Assembly (NCBI GenBank): GCA_002352605.1
Contig: DEIP01000193.1
Coordinates: 1-12,486, forward strand
Length of the DNA stretch: 12,486 bases
Source of the DNA: Desulfobacteraceae bacterium UBA2771
GTDB lineage: Bacteria > Desulfobacterota > Desulfobacteria > Desulfobacterales > Desulfosarcinaceae
Reading direction: 5' to 3'
The first letter of the stretch is position 1. Each line of letters starts with the position of its first letter. Both the position numbers and the translations under genes were made by a program. Below the pieces are notes generated by a model. It was not told where the DNA came from and did not search any database. It saw nothing but the letters and a program-made list of their open reading frames with translations. Shown here piece by piece: positions 1-7,481 of the stretch.

Positions 1-10
1 CACTTTTTCC

Positions 11-37
11 TAAAGTAAAATCCACATGGATCGATAA
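11..37 (+). promoter_or_regulatory. Sigma-28 (FliA) promoter of the flagellin gene
   Basis: TAAAGTAA (11-18) and ATCGATAA (30-37) are separated by exactly 11 bases. The enteric FliA consensus is TAAAGTTT-N11-GCCGATAA, so each box matches at 6 of 8 positions with the preferred spacing. Transcription would start near 44-46, giving a 5' leader of about 115 bases before the flagellin ATG at 161. Sigma-28 control is the usual arrangement for late flagellar genes, which agrees with the gene downstream. I saw no sigma-54 pair in the upstream sequence available here. Confidence 0.75.
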
Positions 38-64
38 TAGAGTTGTAAGGCGCGAATAAAGAAG

Positions 65-160
65 AAAGGAGGCGGTGATAAAACCGCAGCACCGATGCGC
101 CTGCGAAACCAACCATTCGGCAAGAATGCCGAACCAAACACCTAGAAAAGGAGTAACACC
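65..160 (+). promoter_or_regulatory. Structured flagellin mRNA leader with two SD-like sites
   Basis: The leader holds a full-length SD-like AAAGGAGG (65-72) with no start codon at normal distance. A small hairpin follows, GCGGT (72-76) with ACCGC (83-87). A second hairpin is TTCGGC (116-121) with GCCGAA (128-133), which competes with CATTC (114-118)/GAATG (124-128). The true flagellin ribosome site is AAGGAG (148-153), seven bases before ATG 161. Two GGA motifs (68-70 and 150-152) would also suit a CsrA-type protein. In Caulobacter, FlbT acts on the 5' leader of flagellin mRNA. Because flbT lies directly downstream here, this leader is the natural candidate for its target; that link is inference. 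Confidence 0.5.
95..145 (+). CDS. Possible 16-residue leader peptide upstream of flagellin
   Basis: An ATG at 95 opens a 16-codon frame (MRLRNQPFGKNAEPNT) that stops with TAG at 143-145. The stop lies two bases before the flagellin Shine-Dalgarno (148-153) and 15 bases before its ATG. The strong SD-like site at 65-72 is too far away in linear sequence. If the hairpin 72-87 folds, only about seven bases (88-94) remain between it and this ATG, so the SD could be brought into range. A ribosome terminating here would cover the flagellin SD, which would allow coupling or control. Nothing else supports expression, and a chance ORF of this size is quite possible. Confidence 0.22.
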   Translation: MRLRNQPFGKNAEPNT

Positions 161-964
161 ATGGCTATCGCATTAACCGCAGGAATGAGGGCCAACCTTA
201 GCAGTTTGCAGAACACCTCCGCGCTGATGGAAAATACCCAGAAGCGTCTGAGTAGCGGTAAACGCGTCAACACCGCACTCGATGATCCGGTCAACTTTTT
301 CAAAGCCAAGGACCATAACGACCGGGCCAGCGACCTTTCCGCCAAAAAAGACGGCATGGCCGAAGCCATCAAAACCATCGAAGCGGCCAATACCGGTATC
401 GAAGGTATTTATGACCTGTTGGACCAGATGAAGTCCCTGGCCCAGGCCGCCAAGACATCCTCAAACACCGGTGACCTGTCGGATCAGTTCGACGTGATCC
501 GCAGCCAGATCGCCACCATGGCAACTGATTCCAACTATGGCGGCGTCAACCTTCTGAATGGAGAAAGCCTGTCCGTCGAATTCGATGAGAATGGTTCGAA
601 CACCCTGAGTGTTACCGGTACGACGGCGACATCCGCCGGTACGATTGCCGGGGTAACGGTAGCAACATCCACATTTGATACCAATACCAATATCGAAGCC
701 GCCATCAGCGACATCGATGACGCGGTAACCAATCTGCGAACGGAAGCACAGAAATTGGCATCGAACCTCTCAACCATTTCCATTCGCGAGGATTTCACCA
801 ACAACATGATCGACACCTTAAACACCGGTGCCGACAATTTGACCTTGGCGGATATGAATGAAGAGGGTGCCAACATGCTGATGCTCCAGACGCGCCAGCA
901 GCTGGGGACATCTTCTTTGTCCATGTCATCGCAGGCGGCCCAAGCGGTTCTGAGATTATTCTAG
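161..964 (+). CDS. fliC: Flagellin, short form (D0/D1 domains)
   Basis: This encodes the filament subunit of the flagellum, exported by the flagellar type III system and polymerised outside the cell. The protein is 267 aa, about half the Salmonella length. Residues 1 to about 130 are the conserved N-terminal D0/D1 helices, with motifs such as RLSSGKRVNTALDDP and NYGGVNLLNG. Residues about 178-267 are the C-terminal D1/D0 helices, ending in the hydrophobic AVLRLF. The outer D2/D3 domains are replaced by a linker (about 136-176) in which 17 of 41 residues are Ser or Thr, a plausible O-glycosylation zone. AAGGAG lies seven bases before the ATG. The gene follows a sigma-28 promoter and precedes flbT/flaF. 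Which flagellin paralogue it is cannot be told from this window. Confidence 0.96.
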   Translation: MAIALTAGMRANLSSLQNTSALMENTQKRLSSGKRVNTALDDPVNFFKAKDHNDRASDLSAKKDGMAEAIKTIEAANTGIEGIYDLLDQMKSLAQAAKTSSNTGDLSDQFDVIRSQIATMATDSNYGGVNLLNGESLSVEFDENGSNTLSVTGTTATSAGTIAGVTVATSTFDTNTNIEAAISDIDDAVTNLRTEAQKLASNLSTISIREDFTNNMIDTLNTGADNLTLADMNEEGANMLMLQTRQQLGTSSLSMSSQAAQAVLRLF

Positions 965-996
965 TCGACCGGGTCCTGAAGTATTTTTCCTAATAT

Positions 997-1019
997 GGAG
1001 GGGGAGACTTTCCCCCTCC
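997..1019 (+). promoter_or_regulatory. Strong hairpin between flagellin and flbT
   Basis: GGAGGGGGA (997-1005) pairs perfectly with TCCCCCTCC (1011-1019) around a five-base loop. It lies 33 bases after the flagellin stop and 57 bases before the flbT ATG. A downstream run of T residues is lacking (GTTACCTTACG follows), so it is a poor intrinsic terminator. It could instead protect the 3' end of the flagellin message from exonucleases, or attenuate read-through so that flbT-flaF is made in smaller amounts than flagellin. The hairpin is plain in the sequence; its role is inference. Confidence 0.65.
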
Positions 1020-1076
1020 GTTACCTTACGACAAATCCCCCTCTTTCCACCGGGTTGCGGTGACGGGAATCGTTAA

Positions 1077-1466
1077 ATGGCGCTAAAAATTTCATTAAAA
1101 CCGAACGAGCGGATTATCATCGGAGGGGCTGTTGTCACCAATGGCGGCAACCGGTGCGATTTGAGTTTTGAAAACAAGGTCCCATTATTGCGGGAAAAAG
1201 ATATCATGCGTGAATCCGATGCCGGCACACCGGCATGTCAAATCTATTTTGTGATTCAACTCATGTATATTGATGAAGATAATCTGGCTGTACACCATCA
1301 GGCTTACTGGAAATTGGTCAAAACTTTTCTTGATGCCGTTCCAAGTTCCTTGCCTTTGATCGATCAGATCAGCGATTCGATCCTAAAGGGTCAATACTAC
1401 GCCGGTCTTAAAACAGCGGCGAAATTGATCGAATACGAAGAGGAGGTTATCGCCCGTGTATCATAG
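1077..1466 (+). CDS. flbT: FlbT, post-transcriptional regulator of flagellin
   Basis: This 129-aa protein matches the FlbT family in length and motifs: an N-terminal MALKISLKPNERIIIGGAVV strand region, then LLREKDIM, the middle segment IYFVIQLMY, and a helical C-terminal half with YYAGLKTAAKLIEYEEEV. In Caulobacter, FlbT binds flagellin mRNA leaders and represses or destabilises them when assembly is incomplete; in other species it can be an activator. It is probably cytoplasmic, with no signal or membrane segment. The ribosome site before ATG 1077 is weak, suggesting low expression or dependence on read-through from flagellin. The gene's end overlaps flaF by 11 bases. The module is typical of Alphaproteobacteria, whereas many other flagellates use FliW/CsrA for this job. 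Confidence 0.88.
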   Translation: MALKISLKPNERIIIGGAVVTNGGNRCDLSFENKVPLLREKDIMRESDAGTPACQIYFVIQLMYIDEDNLAVHHQAYWKLVKTFLDAVPSSLPLIDQISDSILKGQYYAGLKTAAKLIEYEEEVIARVS

Positions 1467-1833
1467 TCCGTTACAAGCCTACCAAACGATTGAGCAAAAT
1501 ACCGTCTCCGGACGGGAAACCGAAGCCAGAGTCCTGACCAAAGCGGCGATGATGTTAAAAAATTGTCAGGGAAACTGGGATTCTCCGGACCGAAAGCAGA
1601 AATTGGATGAGGCGCTCCGATACAATCAGCGGATCTGGAGCATTATCCAGGCAGAACTCCTTGACGAATCCAATTCTCTTCCTAAACAGCTTAAAGAAAA
1701 CATTTTAAGTCTCAGTGTGTTTATCGACAAACGCATATTTAATATCATGGCCTTCCCCGAACCGGGAAAAATCAAAATCATCGTGGACGTCAACCTGAAT
1801 CTTGCCGCCGGTCTGAGGAACTCACCCGGTTAG
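1456..1833 (+). CDS. flaF: FlaF, flagellin synthesis/secretion regulator
   Basis: This 125-aa protein is recognised as FlaF by its start (YHSPLQAYQTIEQ), the segment RETEARVLTKAAMMLKNCQ, and the later ALRYNQRIWSIIQAEL and LSLSVFIDKRIFNIM. In Caulobacter, FlaF is needed for flagellin translation and secretion, opposing FlbT, and interacts with flagellin. The start is GTG at 1456, chosen because a strong GAGGAGG (1440-1446) lies nine bases upstream and because the first residues then fit the family. The frame overlaps the end of flbT by 11 bases, so translation is probably coupled. The stop at 1831-1833 faces the stop of the converging glycosyltransferase gene across 15 bases, and I see no clear terminator between them. 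Confidence 0.87.
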   Translation: MYHSPLQAYQTIEQNTVSGRETEARVLTKAAMMLKNCQGNWDSPDRKQKLDEALRYNQRIWSIIQAELLDESNSLPKQLKENILSLSVFIDKRIFNIMAFPEPGKIKIIVDVNLNLAAGLRNSPG

Positions 1834-1848
1834 ACCCTTTTATTATAA

Positions 1849-4281
1849 TCATCTCCTGGACACATAAAACTGATTCGGACATTCCCCTTCCAAATGCCTA
1901 TCCCACATCATCCGGTAAGCGGATTCAAGGTGGTCAACAAAATGGGGCGTATCAAAAAGCGCTTGCGTGAATCGGTTATGATTCAATTTGTCTTTGGTTA
2001 TACCTAATATATTCGGTTGTGAGGCCAGCTTAAAGGCAAGCATCTCATAGCCGGCCAGATCCCGGACGACCAGTTCGGACATCCCGACGGCAGACAAAAT
2101 ACACGCCGACATGCTAGAAGCAAAATGTTTTCCTGTTTTGGTGATCACAGGAATACCAGCCCATAAGGCATCACTCGTCGTGGCGGCACCATTTACGGCG
2201 GTCGTGTCAAGGGCCAGGTCTGCCAGTTGAAGACGTTTCAAATGCCGGGCTTTGGATATTTTTTCCGCAAAGATCAACCGTGACCCGTCAATGCCATGGG
2301 ATTGGGCGGCGTTTTTTAAATTTTCCATCCCCTTCCCCTTGCCTTTCAGCAACCACAACACACTGTCCGGTATTCTTTTGAGGATATTCATCCAGATGTT
2401 AAAAATCTCGGGATTGATTTTATAATGGGTGCAGAAACAACAAAAAACAAAGGCATCCGGTGGCAGTTGCATCTCCGCTCGAGTGATACGCGCCTCGGAT
2501 ATTTCCTGGTCCCGGTCATTGACCTGGTAGCCGTCCGGCAGATAGGCGAACGCCTCCGAGTAACAGGAAGCGTGGTTCTCGGGGGTGACAATGGGGTGGG
2601 TCAATATGTAGTCGAAAAAGTCGGCCCCCGTGGTCCCGGCCATCCCCAACCACCGGACTTGGATGGTTGCCGGACGAAGCGCGGGAATTTGAAGTCGATG
2701 GCCTTTCATGTATCCCACCAGATCAATAAGGATATCCACCTTATCATCGGCGATCTTCCTTGCTGCGGTAAGATGGTCCATATTCTGTAGATCGATGAAA
2801 TGATCGCACGTGCTTTGGATTCTTTTTCGGTAGATGCTTCGATCATCTTCCCCGTATGAATAACAATGGACCTTGAATCGATCCCTGTCGTGGGCCCTGA
2901 AAATACCGGCAGTGAGATGGGCGGTCGGATGGTTCTTAAAATTGTTGGACAGATACCCGATGGTGATGCGTTGCCTTGATGAACGGGATATCCCGAGAAT
3001 TGATTCGGTTGTAGGCCGGATGATCCTGAGCGGCGCACACTGCTTTTCGATTTCAACGCTCCAGGAACGGGCCAGTCGGCAATTCAATGCAATATCATCC
3101 GTTCTGGCCAGGTTGAGAAATGGCATCTCCTCCACTTTTTTACCGGTTTCAAGAGCAGTCAAAGTCATTCGATCCAGTCGATCATCAAAACGCTCAAGTG
3201 ACTGCCAATCGCATGCCTGCATCAAATAGTGAACCATATGGCTGACTGCTTTTTCGTGCTCGGGGTTGACCTGAAGCGCTTTTTTATAGGACCGATACTC
3301 TTCTTCGGGACGTGTCAAATCCCGGTATGCGAAACCCATATTCAAGTATGGCTCAGGATGGTCGGGGTTTATATCGACGGCCTTGGAATAGCATGCCAAT
3401 GCTTTGTGGAAATCTGACATCTCCAGGTAGGTATTGCCCATGTTATGATACCCATGGAAATCGTTGGGCCGAATTCGAACGGTTCTTTCAAAACAGGACA
3501 GCGCCGCCTCTTGATTTCCAAGGGCTTTCATTGCAGTTCCCATCCCGTTGTAGGCTTGCGCGTAATCGGGATTCAGATTGACGGCTTTCCGATAGAATTC
3601 GACCGCGAGCACGATCTTCCCCATGTCCATATGCACATTTGCCAGATTATTATAAAATTCACATTGGTCAGGTAGCAGGGAAATTGCTTTTTGGTAACAT
3701 GTGGCAGCTTCGGGCAATTGTCCTGTTCCTTTCAGCGCATTTCCCAGATTATTAAACGCAGGCGCATGATTGGCATTCATTGCGATAATTCTTCGGCAAC
3801 AGCCGATGGACGCCTCAAACTTCCCCATTTCATTCAACGCGGCAGCCAGATTGTTCAAGGCATCGATATACTGCGGATGACAGTGTATGGCCCTGTTATA
3901 ACAGGAAACGGCCTCATCCAGCGTCCCTGTCGTGTGATAGACCGTGCCGAGGTTATACCAGGCATCGGCATACTCGGGTTCGAGGCTGATGGCTTTGCGG
4001 TAACAGGTAACGGCCGTCTCCATCTCTCCATCGGAGCGGGCAACGGCGCCTAGATTGTTGTAGTACGTTGAATGGTGTGGATTGATACCAATCGCAGCAC
4101 CGATCAGCTCGCGGGCCTTTTTATGGTCGCCCCGCCGGTTTGCAATGAGGCCGCTCAAATGAAGGGCGTCCGGATGATTGGGCATGCGGGCAAGGACTGC
4201 CTTATAGATTCGATCCGCTTTTTCAAGCCGGCCCGATCGGTGGTATTGGGTGGCTTTTTTCAATTCAACGGGAATAATCAT
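1849..4281 (-). CDS. TPR O-GlcNAc-transferase-like glycosyltransferase (GT41), 810 aa
   Basis: Residues about 4-350 hold ten TPRs of 34 aa (pattern YNNLG...GxxxEAxxCYxKAIxLxP). A linker of about 90 aa leads into the GT41/SPINDLY catalytic domain, about 437-800. Family enzymes move a sugar from a nucleotide donor (UDP-GlcNAc in OGT) to Ser/Thr of proteins held by the TPR superhelix. Against human OGT, H451 (in NHPTAHL) matches H498, K621 (in HYKIN) matches K842, and D704 (in AATTSD) matches D925. OGT H920 in NGHTT is replaced by A699 in NGAATT. The GYPGT motif reads GMAGT. The start at 4281 gives an ATGA overlap with the upstream gene and has GGAG ten bases before it. An upstream in-frame start at 4386 would overlap that gene by about 100 bases and adds no TPR sequence. 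Last gene of the operon. Confidence 0.9.
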   Translation of the reverse strand: MIIPVELKKATQYHRSGRLEKADRIYKAVLARMPNHPDALHLSGLIANRRGDHKKARELIGAAIGINPHHSTYYNNLGAVARSDGEMETAVTCYRKAISLEPEYADAWYNLGTVYHTTGTLDEAVSCYNRAIHCHPQYIDALNNLAAALNEMGKFEASIGCCRRIIAMNANHAPAFNNLGNALKGTGQLPEAATCYQKAISLLPDQCEFYNNLANVHMDMGKIVLAVEFYRKAVNLNPDYAQAYNGMGTAMKALGNQEAALSCFERTVRIRPNDFHGYHNMGNTYLEMSDFHKALACYSKAVDINPDHPEPYLNMGFAYRDLTRPEEEYRSYKKALQVNPEHEKAVSHMVHYLMQACDWQSLERFDDRLDRMTLTALETGKKVEEMPFLNLARTDDIALNCRLARSWSVEIEKQCAPLRIIRPTTESILGISRSSRQRITIGYLSNNFKNHPTAHLTAGIFRAHDRDRFKVHCYSYGEDDRSIYRKRIQSTCDHFIDLQNMDHLTAARKIADDKVDILIDLVGYMKGHRLQIPALRPATIQVRWLGMAGTTGADFFDYILTHPIVTPENHASCYSEAFAYLPDGYQVNDRDQEISEARITRAEMQLPPDAFVFCCFCTHYKINPEIFNIWMNILKRIPDSVLWLLKGKGKGMENLKNAAQSHGIDGSRLIFAEKISKARHLKRLQLADLALDTTAVNGAATTSDALWAGIPVITKTGKHFASSMSACILSAVGMSELVVRDLAGYEMLAFKLASQPNILGITKDKLNHNRFTQALFDTPHFVDHLESAYRMMWDRHLEGECPNQFYVSRR

Positions 4282-6260
4282 GCACGCTTGTCTCCATCGT
4301 TGACGCCATCCGGCTTCTGTAGCATTGGGGTCGATTCGCCCACCTGGATATGGTCCGGATGCACGCCTCGGGCATGTCGTCGCCACATTTCAAGATAGGC
4401 ATGCTCCAGCAGCCTAACGGACAATGCCGTATCAAAAAGGGGAGTGCAAAACCGCCCCGCCGCCAGGGCCGACCGTGCTTCATTAAGCCGTCGTCCATGG
4501 GTTGCCAAAGATACCGCCAGATTCTCATAGGCCACGAGGTTTTGGGTGACCAACGATTCCATCTTCACGGCATGGAGCAGGCTGGCAGACATTCTCGAGG
4601 CAAAATGCGCACCCTGAAGGGTCAGTACGGGCACCCCCATCCAAAGTGCATCGCTGGTGCTGGCTGCGCCGTTAACGATTCGGGTATCTAGGATCAGATC
4701 CACCAGGGGTAATCTTGCCAGGTGATGCGCCTTGGGCAACTTCTCAGAAAAGACGACTCTGCGAGGATCCACACCGGCGTTTTTTACTTCTCGAACAAGG
4801 TTGGTTTCCAGGATTTCAGATCCCCCCATGAGCCATAGCGCGCTTTTTGGAACCCGCTTGAGAATTTTCATCCATGTTCCGAACAGCACCGAATCGATTT
4901 TGTAACTGGTGTTGAATGAACCAAATACGAATTCAAAGTCCGAGAGTCCAAAATCGGTCCTCGAATAGGTCGTCGATCCGTCCGGAAATTTTTGGCTATT
5001 GATTTGATACGTGTACGGCAGGTGGACGAACCGCTCTGAATAAAACGAAGCCTGATCCAGCGGTGTTACCACCGGATCCGTGACGATATAATCGAAAAAA
5101 CGGGCCCCGGTGGTCCCGGCCATGCCCAAGTACCGGACCTGAACCGGCGCCGGCCGGCATCGGGCCACGTCCATCCGGCTGTCGGTGATATGCCCCATCA
5201 GGTCGATGTAGATATCGATCCGGTCCTTGTAGATCCGACCGGCAATCGTCTCGCCGTCAACGTCCCTCACATCCCGGAACACGTCGCAGCCGGCTCGGAT
5301 GTCACGTCGATAACGACTGTCGTCATCGGGTCCAAGGGAATAGCCGAATACTTTAAACCGGCTTCGATCATGAAGCCCGAACAGGTCGTGCAGCAATTGC
5401 CCCCCGGGATGGTCACAAAAGGTGTTGGAGAGGTAACCGATTCTGATGATTCCCTCGGCAAGTGATCTGGTGTCGTGGGAATACACCGGAGCGTCGGATG
5501 AACGCCCTATTTCCAACTGATGGCTCCATGCATGGGCAACGGCGCGATTGAGTGCAGGATCCGCATGGCGGCTGATGTTTAAAAAGGGAGTCTCTTCGGG
5601 TCGTTCACCACGGTTCAAGGATGCCCGTGTCAGGGCATCCAGTCGCACGTCGAGGGGCTGAGCTTTTTTCCACTCGCAATGTTTTTGGTATTGCCTGTAG
5701 AGATAGCAGATCGCCTTTTCATAGTCCGGTTTGAGTGCAACCGCTTTTTCATAGCATCGGACAGCCTTATCATGCTGTCCGAGGGATGTTTGGGCTGTAC
5801 CCATATTCATGTAAAGGGTCGGGTTATCTGGAGATCGGCAAAGGGCATTTTCATAACAGCGGATCGCTTTGGCGTGGTGGCCGATCATCTGGTGCGCCGT
5901 ACCCAGGTTAATCTGGACGGCGGTCGACAAAGGCTGCGCTTCCATTGCCTTTTCATAAGCGTCGACAGCGAGTTCAGGCTTGCCGTCATCCTGGTAGGCC
6001 AAACCCAGGAAAAAAAGCGCATCAAAATGCCCTTTTTTAAAAGACAGAACTTTGTGGTAACACGGTATTGCTTTCTTCAACGCCTGGGTGGCGTGAAAAT
6101 AGATCGCCAATTGCAAGTATGCATCCCAGGACGAAGGATTGCATTGGATGGTTTTTCGTAAAGCAAAAAGCGTTTGATTCCGATCTTCTCCCGGATGCTG
6201 TTCATCACCGCGTTTAATCAATTTCTCGCTTAAAGATGTTCTTGTATCGTTACCGAACAT
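4278..6260 (-). CDS. TPR O-GlcNAc-transferase-like glycosyltransferase (GT41), 660 aa
   Basis: The TPR section is short, four to five repeats (about residues 28-200). The GT41 catalytic domain follows from about 270 to 635. H284 (in DHPGGQL) matches OGT H498, K454 (in SYKID) matches K842, and D537 (in AASTSD) matches D925. The uridine-site His in KAHHLARL is kept. As in the 810-aa enzyme, the OGT H920 position is Ala (A532 in NGAAST), and LGMAGTTGA replaces LGYPGTSGA. The two are clearly closest relatives. The C-terminal tail of about 25 aa after HPDHIQV is unlike its paralogues. The ATG at 6260 has only a weak GGTGA ribosome site. The gap of 135 bases to the upstream TPR gene leaves room for a separate promoter, though I found no convincing one. 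Confidence 0.89.
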   Translation of the reverse strand: MFGNDTRTSLSEKLIKRGDEQHPGEDRNQTLFALRKTIQCNPSSWDAYLQLAIYFHATQALKKAIPCYHKVLSFKKGHFDALFFLGLAYQDDGKPELAVDAYEKAMEAQPLSTAVQINLGTAHQMIGHHAKAIRCYENALCRSPDNPTLYMNMGTAQTSLGQHDKAVRCYEKAVALKPDYEKAICYLYRQYQKHCEWKKAQPLDVRLDALTRASLNRGERPEETPFLNISRHADPALNRAVAHAWSHQLEIGRSSDAPVYSHDTRSLAEGIIRIGYLSNTFCDHPGGQLLHDLFGLHDRSRFKVFGYSLGPDDDSRYRRDIRAGCDVFRDVRDVDGETIAGRIYKDRIDIYIDLMGHITDSRMDVARCRPAPVQVRYLGMAGTTGARFFDYIVTDPVVTPLDQASFYSERFVHLPYTYQINSQKFPDGSTTYSRTDFGLSDFEFVFGSFNTSYKIDSVLFGTWMKILKRVPKSALWLMGGSEILETNLVREVKNAGVDPRRVVFSEKLPKAHHLARLPLVDLILDTRIVNGAASTSDALWMGVPVLTLQGAHFASRMSASLLHAVKMESLVTQNLVAYENLAVSLATHGRRLNEARSALAAGRFCTPLFDTALSVRLLEHAYLEMWRRHARGVHPDHIQVGESTPMLQKPDGVNDGDKRA

Positions 6261-6395
6261 GGTTAATTGTCACCGCACCCACGAACAGTATCAGACGTCG
6301 TCATCTTCGCGCCCAACTTATACCCAATCGAATGTGTCATTTTCCCGTCACTCATGCCAATGAAATAACTGTATTTAGATGGAATCAAACTGCTA

Positions 6396-7385
6396 TCACT
6401 CAATACATCCTAACGCTGCAATCGCTGGGTGTACACCCGATCCCGTTGAACGCAACCGTTCTAATTGCTCATTGGCTTCAACGTTCCATGGTTCGATATC
6501 CAGCACCCGATTAAAAAATACTTTTGCATCAGCCAACCGATCGAGTCGGAGATTAACCGCGCCCATGGTCATCAACACTTCAATATCAGCGGGTTCTTCA
6601 TTCAAAATCTTCAAATAGATCGGTAGTGCTTTGTGCAGGTCGCCGTGTTCATAGCAGTAAAAATCGGCGATGTTTTTCAGGAAAATGTGATTATCGGGCA
6701 TCTTTTGTGCTGCCAGCTGGTAGTATTCGAACGTTTTTTCCCTCTCTCCCATTTGGTAATAGATCACACCGATATCATTATAGGCCAAAGCATAATCGGG
6801 ATCAATATCTATAATTTTTTTAAGTAGTTGAAGTGCTCCAGGCAAATCGCCGGCGTCTACGCATTCTTGGCTGGATTGATACAACATCGTCGCATCTGAT
6901 CCCTTGCGCGATCCTGGGTTTTCTTTTCGTGATGCTAATTTTTCCAGGTATTCCTGGATTTCAAACCGCCAGGGTTCGATCTCCTGAACCCGTTGGTAAT
7001 AGTGTTCGGCCGCATCCCAATCATGTTCGCAAAGACAGAGGTTCCCTGCGATGGTAAGGGAATCCACGTCGTTGGGTTCGATATCCAATATCTTCTTATA
7101 CGTTGCGAGTGCGGCGGTCACATCCTTCAATTCTACATAGTAGTAATCAGCTAAAATCTTTAAGAATTCAATGTTTTCTGTTTCAAGTACCGTGGCTTTC
7201 TGATACTGATCGAGGGCAATTTTTGCATTGCCCATCTTGTGGTGCAACAAGCCCAGATCAATATGCGCCCGTGAATCATCCGGGTATCGATTCAATAATC
7301 CTTCGAGGACATCAATGGCCGCCTGATTTTCATTGCAGTTAACCAATGCTTGGGCTTCGTTATACATCTCAGTCTGGCTTTTCAT
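6396..7385 (-). CDS. TPR-only protein with internal duplication, possible adaptor
   Basis: This is a 329-aa soluble protein of TPRs without a catalytic domain. It is a tandem duplication: residues about 24-150 and 185-312 align along their whole length. Each half ends in a characteristic IEPW module (EIEPWRFEIQEYLEKL and DIEPWNVEANEQLERL) and has an atypical repeat, FLKILADYYYVELKDVTAAL versus FLKNIADFYCYEHGDLHKAL. A charged Ser/Gly/Lys linker (about 150-165, PGSRKGSD) joins the halves. It has no signal peptide or membrane segment. AAGGAG lies eight bases before ATG 7385, a strong site. Lying between two TPR-OGT genes, it could act as a scaffold or substrate adaptor; no enzymatic role is visible. 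Confidence 0.82.
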   Translation of the reverse strand: MKSQTEMYNEAQALVNCNENQAAIDVLEGLLNRYPDDSRAHIDLGLLHHKMGNAKIALDQYQKATVLETENIEFLKILADYYYVELKDVTAALATYKKILDIEPNDVDSLTIAGNLCLCEHDWDAAEHYYQRVQEIEPWRFEIQEYLEKLASRKENPGSRKGSDATMLYQSSQECVDAGDLPGALQLLKKIIDIDPDYALAYNDIGVIYYQMGEREKTFEYYQLAAQKMPDNHIFLKNIADFYCYEHGDLHKALPIYLKILNEEPADIEVLMTMGAVNLRLDRLADAKVFFNRVLDIEPWNVEANEQLERLRSTGSGVHPAIAALGCIE

Positions 7386-7443
7386 TTATTTTCTCCTTAA
7401 TCGAAATGGTGGCATCGCACTAATTGATGGTATTCTCTTTCCT

Positions 7444-7471
7444 TTATCCGCCATCTGGTTATACAAATTTC
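7444..7471 (-). promoter_or_regulatory. Possible internal sigma-28-like promoter for the TPR-only gene
   Basis: On the minus strand GAAATTTG (7471-7464) is followed after 12 bases by GCGGATAA (7451-7444). The second box differs at one base from GCCGATAA; the first matches TAAAGTTT at 5 of 8, and the spacer is one base longer than ideal. Transcription would start near 7437, about 50 bases before ATG 7385. If real, it would put the adaptor and the two downstream glycosyltransferases in the late flagellar regulon. Chance matches of this quality are common in AT-rich gaps. Confidence 0.25.
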
Positions 7472-7481
7472 ATGCCGGCTT

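Noticed and set aside
535..924. Minus-strand frame of 129 codons inside the flagellin gene
   Set aside because: It is a shadow of the flagellin codons; the plus-strand protein is unmistakable.
997..1019. Classical intrinsic terminator after flagellin
   Set aside because: The stem is strong but no T-run follows, so I list it as a hairpin of uncertain role rather than a terminator.
4282..4386. N-terminal extension of the 810-aa glycosyltransferase to an upstream start at 4386
   Set aside because: It overlaps the end of the upstream gene, adds no TPR sequence, and ATG 4281 has both an ATGA overlap and a GGAG site.
2425..4398. Several plus-strand frames of 60-120 codons across the 810-aa glycosyltransferase
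   Set aside because: They are antisense to well-conserved TPR and GT41 coding sequence. Repeats in the real gene create recurring antisense frames with no family resemblance.
6263..6355. 30-codon minus-strand frame in the gap before the 660-aa glycosyltransferase
   Set aside because: There is no Shine-Dalgarno site upstream of ATG 6355 and nothing recognisable in the peptide. It ends just before the next gene, but the evidence is too thin to call it.
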